NCBI GenBank assembly: GCA_003255025.1 | Contig: QANY01008030.1 | Span: 300,542 to 364,541 of the forward strand | Direction: 5' to 3' | Source: Datisca glomerata | Taxonomy: Eukaryota > Streptophyta > Magnoliopsida > Cucurbitales > Datiscaceae | DNA length: 64,000 nt | Part shown: one piece after another, positions 35,621 to 46,666 of the stretch | Layout of the letters: each line of letters begins with the position of its first letter | Numbering within the stretch: the first letter of the stretch is position 1 | Made by a program: the position numbers and the translations under genes | The notes under the pieces: model-generated | Told to the model about the DNA's origin: nothing | What the model saw: the letters and a program-made list of their open reading frames with translations, nothing else | Databases searched by the model: none

Positions 35621-35621
35621 T

Positions 35622-35633
35622 TGGTATCAGAGC
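35622..35633 (+). other. Copia primer binding site (second element)
   Basis: TGGTATCAGAGC, initiator tRNA-Met complement, 31 bases before the gag start. Confidence 0.75.
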
Positions 35634-35652
35634 CCATTAGATTTTTCAAGCA

Positions 35653-35850
35653 ATGGCGACAGATTCGAGCACTAACAATGAAGATAATTCTTCTTATGAA
35701 AATCTCTTCTCAAAATCTCTGAACAACACACTTAGTTCATCTAAATTGATCAAGTTAGATAGAGATAACTATATGTTGTGAAAATCACAAATAGTTCCTG
35801 TTGTTATTGGAAATGGTCTTGATAAATTTCTGTTTGGAAGTGAGGAAGAT
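35653..35850 (+). pseudogene. Copia gag N-terminus, interrupted
   Basis: Reading starts MATDSSTNNEDNSSYENLFS and continues LIKLDRDNYML, stop (TGG to TGA at the conserved Trp), KSQIVPVVIGNGLDKFLFGS. It is cut off at about 35850 by unrelated sequence and resumes at 37745. Confidence 0.7.
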
Positions 35851-37735
35851 GTTGGATCGAGTTTTAAAAATTGAAGAAAATTAATGAAACACGAACGGTT
35901 CGTGGGTGAAATAAAAATATTAAAATAAATATTTAATCCTATTAAATATAAAATCATACAACGATCATACATATTTAGATAAACGTATCGAGAAGATATA
36001 TAATTTTTTTTTTACCTTTTCTTATAATGGAGAATTTTTTAATTGGCGAGATCCAATTTATTGTCTCACGTTCCTCGTTCTTGCGATTCGCAGAATTTCA
36101 ATCAATCTTCACACCAATAACCACTCGTAGGATTCAGAAGTATGTCTCGCAAGAATATTGTCAGGAATAGAGTGTGAGCTCTCTAAATAACTGAAGAATA
36201 AAAAATAGTTTTGTTCTTCCTCACTATGATTTCGACAACAACAAGGGAGTGGGGAGACAAAATATTTTTCTTGCTCTAAATAATCACATACTGTGATTAG
36301 GCTAACTTAGCTTAGGGGTGCAACCATATTGCAATCCCTTATATAATATTTATAAAATTTACACATATACACCTATATTGTAAATTGCTGAAATTCGTCA
36401 TCTCACTGCACTGCTCTCTACGATTTTTACATCTTCCTTAGAGTCAATATTTTATCCAAATTAATCAATCCAAATTGATAAACTAAATTGATCCATATCA
36501 ATTAATTAATTAATTAATTATCTAATAATTAAAAAATAACAAATTATTTAATTTGTACATTAATTCTGCTCTTCACTATTTTAGTGATGACACCCATGGC
36601 ATATGAGTTTAGAAAGTGTATATTGGTCCAAAACACATTTTCGGTCTAACTGATGTTATTTCTCATTCATGTACTTATAATGTACTCCTGAGATTGAATG
36701 AACCAATATGAATAAAGCTATGAGATTCAAATAACCGACTAATTTATCTTCATAAATTCATGACTTATTTAATCATGACATCATACGACTCCACTATAGG
36801 TCTGATGTTGAATCAACTCTCGATTCATGCGCACTACAATTTTCTGTTAGTACAAATAAATATATTTATTTCACGGTCCATAGAATATTCTACGATGTTA
36901 CCCTTCGTGAATATCAGTAATAAGAGCTGGATATAAAATTATCGTTTTACCCCTCTACTTATTATTTCCTTAACTCTTTTATTGACTGTGAATAAGAAAA
37001 ACATGTAAGTAAAATGACCCGTACAGTTCACAATGTCTTATTCAATAACTCATGACATCGAGTATGAGGCCCGATTTATTTATTCACACACTCATCAATA
37101 AAGTATAAGGTGATATTATTGCTATTACAATCTTACCACGAATTTCATATGTTTGAATCACACAACTCCAACATGGGTAAATCACGATCCAGACAACCGA
37201 GGTATTGTCTGGCAATTCGAACTCACTCATTTGGCATATCAAAAATCGCAAGTAACTAGGTCAAGTTTCATATTCACCTCAGGATTAAGGCAATCATGAA
37301 AATACCCTTAAGGTGTAACAATTGGATTTAGAGCTAGATAAACGACTTTGCTCTAAACTAATTTATTACTGGTATATTCAACATGTTCCAAAACATGTTC
37401 AAGTCAACCGTTAGAGTCTGCACTCTCGTGCCCAAGACCGGCATCATTTGGTTCAACCTAACAGTCATAATTGGACTCGATTGCCCACCGACCCTTAGAC
37501 TGAGAATAACATTCTGAACTATTTCAGAAGAATTTATCTGGAAGACCCATCTATCTTTCCTAAAAAAATTCAGTAATATATAAATGTCAGAGAAATAACA
37601 AAATACTCATAAATAGTGATTACACCCTACTTTATGAACACAATTCCAATAGAAGAGCTTTAACAAAAGATTAGTAATCGCAATATTAATCCAAAATTTA
37701 TTTCTTGGATTAGGAAAGACTAGCTCTTGTGTAGC
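35851..37735. mobile_element. About 1.9-kb insertion inside copia gag, probably a solo LTR
   Basis: Unrelated AT-rich sequence separates two parts of one gag gene. It has no coding frame, which is compatible with a long solo LTR. I could not identify terminal TG/CA with a matching target duplication, so its exact ends and class are open. Confidence 0.45.
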
Positions 37736-37744
37736 TAGTTAAGG

Positions 37745-39054
37745 TTGTCGATGACCGAGAGAGTCTTGGGAACTGTTCTTCAATATAGTCACTCGAAGGA
37801 CCTCTAGAAAGCTTTAGATAGAAGTTTCTCACATCAATCACGTGCAAGAATATTGCAAATGAAAAACTCGCTTCAAACTCTCAAGAAAGCGAGTACTTTA
37901 ATCACATATTATTGCGATAAAATGAGGAATATTGGTGATGCCTTGGCAGCAACAGACAATCCAATAAGTGAACAGGATTTACTTCTGCATATTTTGAATG
38001 ACCTTAGAAGTTAGTATGATTCAGTTGTTGTAAGTGTTACCTCAAGAAATGAAGACTTGACAGTTGAAGATGTGCAGGCTCTTCTTTTGAGTCATGAGTG
38101 TAGAATCGAACGGATTAATGCTGAATCTGAGTTGAACATGAAACTGACCATGAGTGAAAATTTTGTTAGGAGCCATTTTGACAGTGGAAAATCTCAAAAT
38201 AGTAATGGTTCGTTCAGATGTAGAGGAATAAATAATCAGCAAAAACAATAAGAGAAATTTCAATGGAGGACGGAGGGGAAGAGGTGGAAGAACTCGAAAC
38301 AGGTTAATCTGTCAAGTCTGTGGTAGAATTGGACATGGTGCATTGACCTGTTACTACAGGTTTGACAAAGGTTTTCAAACTCAATCCAACAATCACAATA
38401 GTTCTCAATTTCAAAACTAATAGAATTCAAATTTCTCTCCAACAGTAATGTTAGTGCCTCAAATTGTGCAAACGATCCATCGTGGTATGTTGATAGCACT
38501 GCCATTAATCATGTTACAGGTGAGCTGAATAATTTTCACTTTTCTCATGAGTATAATGGAAAGGAGAAGCTGTTTGTAGGCAATGGTAAGACTTTACATA
38601 TTACACATATAGGTCCACTTTTCTCCTTGTTCCTCATACTTTAGTCATTCTAAAATTGAAATCTTTGCTTAGAGTTCCTCACATTAAAAAGAACTTGATT
38701 AGTGTTTTGCAGCTAACTAAGGACAATTCTCTATTTATTGAATTTCATTCTTCTTACTGTCTTGTGAAGGACGAGGCAACCAGGAGGGTCCTTCTTAGAG
38801 TGAGACTTAAAAAGGGCCTTTATGAGTTTATGATATCTGAAGGAAGAAGAGTTGCAACACTAACTTGCAAACTCACTGATTCTAAACTTCCTGCATATTA
38901 TCCTACTGTCTTACCTGATTTTCCTTTGCCTAAATCATGTGTTGTTGTTGACGATGTATCTACTTCCAATAAGTCAATATTATCTCAATCATTACTTGTC
39001 CCTTCTTCTTTTGCAAAGTTTGTTTCAGGCTGTAATTCAGTTGAGTTGAGTTAG
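37745..39054 (+). pseudogene. Copia gag C-terminus and protease relic
   Basis: Gag resumes with SMTERVLGTVLQYSHSKDL, stop, KALDRSFSHQSRARILQMKN and SEQDLLLHILNDL (UBN2). An intact zinc knuckle CQVCGRIGHGALTC lies near 38310. The protease motif reads WYVDSTAINHVTG, with DST instead of DSG. The last open stretch (38656-39054) begins MKSLLRVPHIKKNLISVLQL, the normal sequence after protease, and ends in unrelated residues. Integrase, RT and RNase H are missing. Confidence 0.75.
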
Positions 39055-39339
39055 ACTTTAAGATTTTAACATTATATTAAAGTCTTTTTAGACGAAAATC
39101 AAGCACGACTGGGCTCATACTACCTTTCTACATGACAAGGACCAATCAAAAAGATCGGCTTGTACGTGACGGGAGTATTAAGAAAATAATCTCACATCGA
39201 CTAAGTAGAAGTATTTGACTAAAAATATAAACTTAGAGCAACTATCAACTCTCAAATTAGTTTTTAAATTGAGTTAGGCTCTAAAGTTTTAACATTCAAA
39301 ATGTTGGTCAAAATTCTTCACTCAATCTGAGTAAGGTTT

Positions 39340-40290
39340 GCTATCTCATACAACTTCGTTAATTTAGAGTTCTTCTTAATAAAAGAGCTTTAAAGTGTAT
39401 AAAATCATTTTAATTGAAAACACTCCCAATAAATTGATTTATACAGTTGATTAATTAAACCTTACACTAAGGCTTAAAAGATTATGGATTGAAATCGTCC
39501 TAAATATTCTCTTGGAATGTCTGGGAAACAACACTCAAAAGTCAAAACGTACCCTTGCATTCCCAAAGCTATATAGTGAGTTTAGAGTAAATATTCCAAA
39601 GAACATTAAAAAAAATAAAAATCTTCACCACTTTAATTTTAAAGTGTGTACTGTGCACGTTTCTTTCTTTAAATATTCCTATTAATTCATCTTAAGAGTA
39701 TTTTTCGAAAATATTTATGTAGTTAAATAATAAAAAAAACACTACTTGCCTACTTGAAAATCATAGGATATCTATTATCAATTACTTAGACCGCGCATGA
39801 AACACGCAACAACTATTATATGTATATTTGTGTGTTTAATTGAGAAGATGATATCAGAAATATAGTAAAAAAAAGGTCCAGCAATTCTTATTTATCTGCC
39901 TCAATAATAATTTAATATAGAAAATAATCAAAAGGTTGTCTCTTTCCAACAACGCACAACTGGCAGAAAGATCAGGAGAGATAGAGGGAGTGTGAGAGAG
40001 ATGAAGTGAGCACACACATGTTTCACGTGATTTTTTTTTTTGCCAATGTATCTGAAATATGTTGCCCTATCGTATCGAATGAAGATTTTTTTTTTAAATT
40101 ACGAACTTCATGATTATCAAAAAAATTATTATCTCAACCATGATCATTGTGTCGACTCGTGTTCTCACACGGCTTAAGATTTTTTATGAAAATTATAAAA
40201 TTTAGGGAGAAAGATGAATACTATGATCCGAACTTATAATTTCATAATTCGTTTACGAGATTTAACTATCGTTTCAATTCATATTATGAA
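39340..40290. repeat. Diverged direct duplication, copy B
   Basis: Partner of 33640-34600. The copies lie on either side of the second copia element, so the segment was duplicated before or during that element's history. Confidence 0.6.
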
Positions 40291-41340
40291 GAGTCATATC
40301 TAAAGTATATCACACATTTTGATTGGCAAGAGATATATTAATTTCTCATTCTAGCATTCGACATGGCTAAGTACGAAATGGACATGAATATTCTAAGGTT
40401 TATCTAATTCTCTCTGAATTTAATCTCAATATACGATTTATAATTGTGTGAGAATCGAATCAAATATGTTTTTCAAAATAAATTCATTGATAATCTCAGT
40501 CATAATACATTTTTATGTTTTTGCAATACATTGTGAACCATGTTGACAGATCATATAAAGATTTTTTATATAGAAGTTACAAATTTACAGGGCTCGATTA
40601 AGAATATTATGACCTCTAGAGCTGATTATTATGTTTAACTCATCATGTCACTAAACTAAGTGAAGTTTACAAATTTTACGTGTCAGATTTTAACTCAAAA
40701 CTAATTCGTGTTAAGTTGAGTGACTTAGTATATATATAAACACAGATATATCTTCACCCACGATATATTTGTACTTATCTACATGTTAGGCCACTTCACC
40801 TAACATCAGTTAGTTTTTGAAGAAAATCTGACATTATATCAGAGTTTGGTTCTCTCATGCCTCAAGTTCGGTCTCTGTATGTCTTTATTTGTACCAACCT
40901 CTATTCTACATCGATCGTTAATGAGGATCTATATATGCTTATATACCTCAAATGTCAATTCACCTAATATCAATTAATTTCGAGTTGAAATCTGACATTA
41001 AGTATAGCGCATTCAGATTAGGACAGAGACATTAATTATTCTCCTTGTGTGCATTTGCATGCAATATGGCCAATTCCAAGATCATGAGCATGAACAGTCT
41101 AAGGGATCTTCTCCTTACTTTTGATTACATTATACGATTTATAATTATGTGAGCACCGAAGATGATTATTCCCAATATCCATTATAATCTCAGTCGTAGC
41201 ACTTTCTATCACCCACATGTTACATGCCATTGCTGTCGTTTTCTAATGCTAACTATGGAGCTGGTGTAATGCAAATAGCCACTTGTCCAACTCTTACTGG
41301 TCCTTCATATTATTGTTCATCTCGGTCTCTACCCACCTAA
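40291..41340. other. Upstream region of the epimerase/reductase gene
   Basis: AT-rich. A phrase AATCTGACAT...TATAGCGC / GAGTTAGAATCTGACAT recurs three times (about 40825, 40995 and 41632). No gene. Confidence 0.35.
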
Positions 41341-41357
41341 GTGTGAAAAAAAAACAA

Positions 41358-41365
41358 TATAAATA
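41358..41365 (+). promoter_or_regulatory. TATA box of the epimerase/reductase gene
   Basis: TATAAATA lies 442 bp before the start codon and about 45-50 bp before a leader related to that of the dehydratase gene. Confidence 0.6.
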
Positions 41366-41486
41366 GCACACTCAGACAATCACTAATGTGTGTCTAGTTA
41401 ATTCCTCCGCATTGCTCTGACAAAGAAAGTGTTCATCACTTCAACATCTGTCTGCTTCTCACAAAAGACTGCAACTATTTCTTTCT

Positions 41487-41789
41487 GTAAGCCCTCTTAG
41501 TTTCATTTAATTGAGGAGATTTTTCATATTTCAAATTGTTACGGATATATTATCCCATATCGATTGTGAATGAGGATCTATTTGTGTTTATACATCTGTT
41601 CAGTCTCTCCACCCAAGGTTAATTGATTTTGAGTTAGAATCTGACATGAAAATTCTTGATGACTCTCCACCGATCCCTTGCTTTCTCAACAAAAACCTAT
41701 AGAAAAATATCTCAATGCTTAAATCTCGATATACAGATGTAAAACACTTACTTCTAATTTATTTATTTGTTTATGTTTGGATGATGCAG
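41487..41789 (+). other. 5'-UTR intron of the epimerase/reductase gene
   Basis: Donor TTTCT|GTAAGCC and acceptor TGATGCAG|AGGATCAC give a 303-bp intron ending 10 bases before the ATG. The dehydratase gene has an acceptor in the corresponding position. Confidence 0.6.
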
Positions 41790-41799
41790 AGGATCACAA

Positions 41800-42833
41800 A
41801 TGGCCAATACCTACACCAATGGAACTGCGGAATCAGTAACCAACGGCCATCACTCAACTGAGATGCCAAATTTGAAGTTTTTAATATATGGTAAAACAGG
41901 ATGGATAGGTGGGCTTCTTGGGAAGATTTGTGAGAAGCAAGGAATTGCCTTTGAGTATGGGGAAGGGCGTTTGGAGGAAAGGTCACAGCTTTTGGATGAT
42001 ATTCGAACTATCAAACCAACCCATGTCTTGAATGCTGCTGGTTTGATTGGTAAACCCAATGTGGATTGGTGTGAATCTCACAAGACAGAAATAATAAGGA
42101 CAAACGTTGTTGGTACATTAACATTGGCAGATGTTTGCAAAGAACATGGACTCCTAATGTTGAATTATGCTAGTGGTTGTCTTTATGAGTATGATGATGC
42201 ACATCCTTTAGGTTCTGGTATTGGATTCAAGGAGGAAGATGAAATTAATTTCACTGGTTCTTTCTATTCTAAAACCAAAGGCATGGTACGTAATTACTTT
42301 CTTCAGCTTGTAATATCATTATTCATGCATGTTTGGTAAAACACAATTTCGGCTCCTAATGCAGCTAGTTGTCAATCTGACAGGTTGAGGAGTTTTTAAA
42401 GGAATATGACAACGTTTGTACACTAAGAATCAGGATGCCAACGACATCTGATCTAAGCAACCCACGTAACTTCATAACAAAGATAAAACAATACAACAAA
42501 GTGGTGAACATTCCGAACAGTGTGACAGTGTTGGATGAGCTTCTACCAATTTCAATAGAGATGGCAAAGAGAAACTGCAGAGGCATTTGGAACTTTACAA
42601 ACCCAGGTGCTGTGGCTCACAATGAAGTTCTCGAGTTGTACAAGAAGTACATTGACCCCAATCTCAAATGGTCCAATTTCACTGTTGAAGAACAGGCCAA
42701 AATCATAGCTGTCCCTCGTTCCAACAATGAATTGGATGCTTCTAAGTTGAAGAATGAGTTTCCTGAGTTGTTGTCTGTCAAGGAGTCGTTGATTAAGTAC
42801 GTCTTTGAACCAAACCAGAAAACTAAGCTTTAA
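41800..42833 (+). CDS. UER1/RHM-like: UDP-4-keto-6-deoxyglucose 3,5-epimerase/4-reductase (RHM C-terminal half alone)
   Basis: Two coding exons (41800-42285 and 42384-42833) flank a 98-bp GT-AG phase-0 intron, giving 311 residues. The intron sits right after YSKTKGM. The protein matches the C-terminal half of plant RHM and the stand-alone NRS/ER enzymes, which convert the 4-keto-6-deoxy intermediate to rhamnose using NADPH. Visible motifs are LIYGKTGWIGG (NADP-binding G31, G34, G37), GKPNVDWCESHK, the SGCLYEYD block, Y156/K160 in YSKTK, and NFITKIKQYNKVVNIPNS. Unusual changes include ASGCLYEYD where relatives have ATGCIFEYD, so the active-site Thr is Ser. Residues such as EYDNVCTL, RGIWNFTN and KWSNF look more like RHM than NRS/ER (from memory). 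The first residues MANTYTN resemble an RHM start rather than an NRS/ER start. AATAAA at about 42909 may be the poly(A) signal. Confidence 0.9.
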
Positions 42834-43635
42834 ATGGAGATTTACCCTTCAAATGATCTCAATAATTAATCGTGGTTAAGGCGGGAGAAAATTGAGCAAA
42901 CCTACTGTAATAAAAGCATAGTGATATGATGTTTATTTGGGAATCAAAGTTTCTCTGTTTGTTGTGTTGGTTTTTATTCAAAGCATTATATTTATGATCT
43001 TATCTCCGGTCGGCTTCTTATCTTTGAATAAAATATTAAGAAAAAATTCAATTTACACCCTTCAAGTTTGATTGATCGGTAATTTATATCCAAAAATTAT
43101 TTATTTAGTATCAAATACTCTTCAACTATGAAAATTAATCATTTATACCCCTCTCCATTAATTTCCGTTCAAATCTAACAGATGTTTTTTAATTACATTA
43201 AAACTGAAACTAAAAATATTAATAATTAAAAAACACTAATTAAACTAATTTACACTCAAATAATAAAAAACCCAAAAAAAATTCAGACATCGTGCATGCC
43301 TTGGTTAATTTAAAGATTCTGATATAAAAAACGTATGAGCTTAATAGTTTTGCAGACCTTGTTCAATTGCAATCAGAAACTCTTCTTCATTTGATGTTAG
43401 TTTTAGAAATTGATTTCAAACTTACTCATGAAATTCACATCGTTGCTCACAAATTTAGATTAGGCAAGTATTGGTTAAAAAGTAAGAAAGCTGAAACTTC
43501 ATAGCTGTTTGTCATTCTACATGAATTTTCTGATAATATCCGAATCAACGAAAATGATGAATGTCTTAATCTAATCCAATATTATTTTTCATCTTCCATT
43601 CAGATATATTCTTAGAAGTGTTGCTAGCAACATTC
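42834..43635. other. 3' flank of the epimerase/reductase gene
   Basis: 3' UTR, then AT-rich sequence with nothing recognised. Confidence 0.4.
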
Positions 43636-44431
43636 ATTAAACTTGTCAAAATTGACAAAACATTAGGGTATGTCGTTTAGTTTTATTTACAAGTTTAGCA
43701 TCAAATCATATATTTTCTTAACTTCTTTTTTTAACCTTCATCTCTACTACTTATTTCTCACGTCAATTTTTTTCGTTAGAAATAAAAAATTTAGATTCTA
43801 CTTATTTATAATTATGTAATTCTCTTCCACTCCTTAATTTCTCTCTAACTATTTTTTTTTTCTAAAATCAAATTTAGTAAATTTACTTATTAAAAAAACA
43901 GATATTTGCCCAATTTCTTTCACGCCATTTTTTTTCTAAAATCAAAATTTAACAATTTTACTTATTTACAATTAAATAATTCATTGTCTATGCCTTTTAG
44001 TTTTATTTACCAAATTACCATCAACATTTTCCCCCCATTTTTTTCCACTCAAATTTTGACAACATTTCACTAAAAATCACATTTTAAAACAAAATTTATT
44101 AAAACAAATAACGAAAGAAATTGGAGTTCACACATTGACGAAAAAAATAAGTGAAATCGGTGAATATGAAAAAATATTGATTTAAGAAACAAAACGGCGT
44201 ACAAGAAATTGGGCAAATGAAAAGATTGTAAATAATAAAATTACTAAATTTTGATTTTACAAAAAAATAGGGTGACGGAATTTGAGGAGATGAATAGAGC
44301 GACATAATTATAAATGAGTAGAATTTGATAAATTTTGATTTGAAAAAAAAATGGCGTGAGAAATAAGTGGGAGAGTTGAAAGAAAAGCCATACCTTTCTA
44401 TTTTTTTCATTTTGACAGTTTTAATAAACAG
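43636..44431. repeat. Long imperfect inverted repeat (fold-back 1)
   Basis: The left arm about 43636-43945 and the right arm about 44175-44431 are reverse complements with indels. Matching blocks include ACTTATTTCTCACGTCAATT / ACTTATTTCTCACGCCATTT, TTATAATTATGT, and TTTGCCCAATTTCTTTCACG / TTTGCCCAATTTCTTGTACG. The loop is about 230 bp. It is a non-autonomous fold-back or MITE-like element; the reading frame inside the right arm is incidental. Confidence 0.7.
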
Positions 44432-45467
44432 GAAAAATACTAACATGTTACTCTTATAAAGTGAGAGTGTCTAAATGACTGTTTAAATAAGTGTTTCTTC
44501 TTATTCCAAAACACTGATTCATGATATAACCATTACACCAATTCTCTACATTTTTAGTATATCAAAGTAAACTTCAAAATTCAGTAATGTAATTCGCTGT
44601 GTAATTCTGATAAAAATTTTATCGTTAATGCTCTGATAAAAAGCATAATAACCACGTGATGTTTTGTAATCCAAATGAAGAGTATAGTGATGAATTGTAA
44701 CTGAAAATAATAAATGTCGATCGTCTTCATGTGTTGTTGGCCTAGAAAAATGCACTAAAATTTCCACACACACTTGATGAAGAATCTTGTGCTCAGTCCT
44801 GGAAAGGTTTAAGAAATCATGGTGTGCCTAAAGCCCTAGGAATTCAGAGAAGAAAGTGAAAGCATGGAAGCCAAGTCATGGAGGGTAAAAATGAAAGTAA
44901 AAGAAGTAATTTTCCAAAACGACAGTCTTGGGTCGGATTTCATAAGCAAAATCATGTCATTTTGAAGACTAACGGCGACTTAACGCTATTCACTGAAAAT
45001 GTTATTTTCAATTCAAAAATATAACTTTAAAGTTAGAAATAACAGAAATAAAACTTTAAGGTAAAAAATGGCAGTAAATGTAAACTTAAAGAGTGTATTT
45101 TATTATTTTTCCTTAAAATTTTAATAAATAAGCACTTTCTTACACATAAACGGTAAAATATTTTAATTCGATTAAAATATTAGTTCCATCTTATATATAA
45201 TTAATGGGCTCTCAATTTTTGTATAGACTTGTTAATTAAAAAAGTCAAAGGACTTCGTAGTAAAATAGTTTTAGAAAAAACTTAAATAGTTTTATTTAGC
45301 TCTTAAATCATTGTTTTATTTATTAGGTTAATGCCAATTGAGTCAATATTATTAATCGTAAATTTAAACATTTTGATGTTTTTTTATTTCCGATGATATG
45401 ACGCGTCAAGTGTATGTTTCTAACACTGATACGTGTAAATAAGTTAAATCAAACATTCTCTATCTTA
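44432..45467. other. AT-rich sequence, no gene
   Basis: Nothing recognised. Confidence 0.35.
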
Positions 45468-46209
45468 AGGATTCAATACAAAAATTTTAGTACAAATTTT
45501 TTTTTATTCTAAATTATGAGTAATACGTAGTTTAAATTCTAAACTATAAAAAGTTATCTAATAAACTTTAAACTAAATAAAAATAATAATTTAAACTTTA
45601 AAGCAAACTCCGTCAATTTTTACAAGAGTATGTTGTTCCAATAAAATCAATCAAAATAAACCAAAACCCCAAACCCGTTTGCCCTCTTCCCCTCTTTCTC
45701 TTCTTCATCAATCAAACCAACACCAACCCAATTTCTCTCTCCCTTAGATTTGGTTCTCTCTCTACTGCAAACTTAAAAAAATAACTAGAATCATAATGAA
45801 TTCGATGTTCAAGCAAAACCTCCCATGGCTGCCAACTAGCAAAAGATTGTTGGCAGCCATGAAAAAGAATTAGTGAACTTACCACAATATACAAAAGAAT
45901 TAGGGAAATGGGTTGATGTTGGTTTGCTTGATGAAGAAGAGAAAGAGGGGAAGAGGACAAACGGGCTAGTTAGGGGTTTTAGTTTATTTTGTTTGGGTTT
46001 ATTAGAACAGCATCGTTTTGAGTGTAACAAAATAACGTCATATTGACAGAGGGATGCGCAGAATTTACTTCAAGGTTTGAATTGTAACCTTTGTTTAGTT
46101 TAATCTCATAGTGCAGCGTTAAAGTTCCGAATTTAAACTGCAATTTCCCATTGTTTGATGATGAAAAATGAAATTTATCCAAAATTTTAAAGTGCAATAG
46201 ACTGAATTC
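45468..46209. repeat. Long inverted repeat with almost no loop (fold-back 2)
   Basis: The arms extend about 360 bp each. The outer parts match at blocks such as GTAGTTTAAATTC / GCAGTTTAAATTC. The middle part matches over CCCTCTTCCCCTCTTTCTCT and CTTCATCAATCAAACCAACA with very few differences. The innermost 13 bp are perfect (CATGGCTGCCAAC at 45824-45836 and GTTGGCAGCCATG at 45849-45861) around a 12-bp loop. Ends are approximate. Confidence 0.8.
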
Positions 46210-46666
46210 GCCAAAAAAAATTATGGGAAAACAACGAGAGACCGAATTATATAGAAAACAAAGAAAAGAAACAAGATGGAGCCCTCCTGGGAAAACAAAC
46301 GTAGTTAGACAACGATGGCATTAATAGTCAGTTGTCGAGGGAGAAGATTAAGTGATTTGATATTTCCAAGCTGTCCTGCAGAGAGCTAATTTAGGTTCTG
46401 AAAGATTAAAATTTATCCTCATAAAATTACAAAACGACTCCTTTGAAATTGAGCCCCCATAAAAAGAAGGAAAAAAAAAGTATACCATACAAGCAGTCTA
46501 ACATAATGAGATGTGATCAACTAAGAAAAGGAAAAGATATTACCTTAACTAGCATGCATCTAAAGAAGACCAATTTACTAGAGAACCCATTAAACAGATG
46601 AACTACTATGTACCACACAAAACAAAGAAGTATAATCAATACCAGGGCAAAACTTCATGTCAACTA
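46210..46666. other. 3' flank of the DAYSLEEPER-like gene
   Basis: Probably includes its 3' UTR on the minus strand. Nothing else recognised. Confidence 0.4.

Noticed and set aside
41800..42339. Single-exon 179-residue product ending at 42339
   Set aside because: The last residues are translated intron. A GT-AG intron at 42286-42383 restores the family sequence in phase.
44099..44446. 115-residue hydrophobic minus-strand frame
   Set aside because: It falls within the right arm of fold-back 1; composition reflects AT-rich repeat sequence.
45712..45960. 82-residue minus-strand frame
   Set aside because: It spans the centre of fold-back 2; not a gene.
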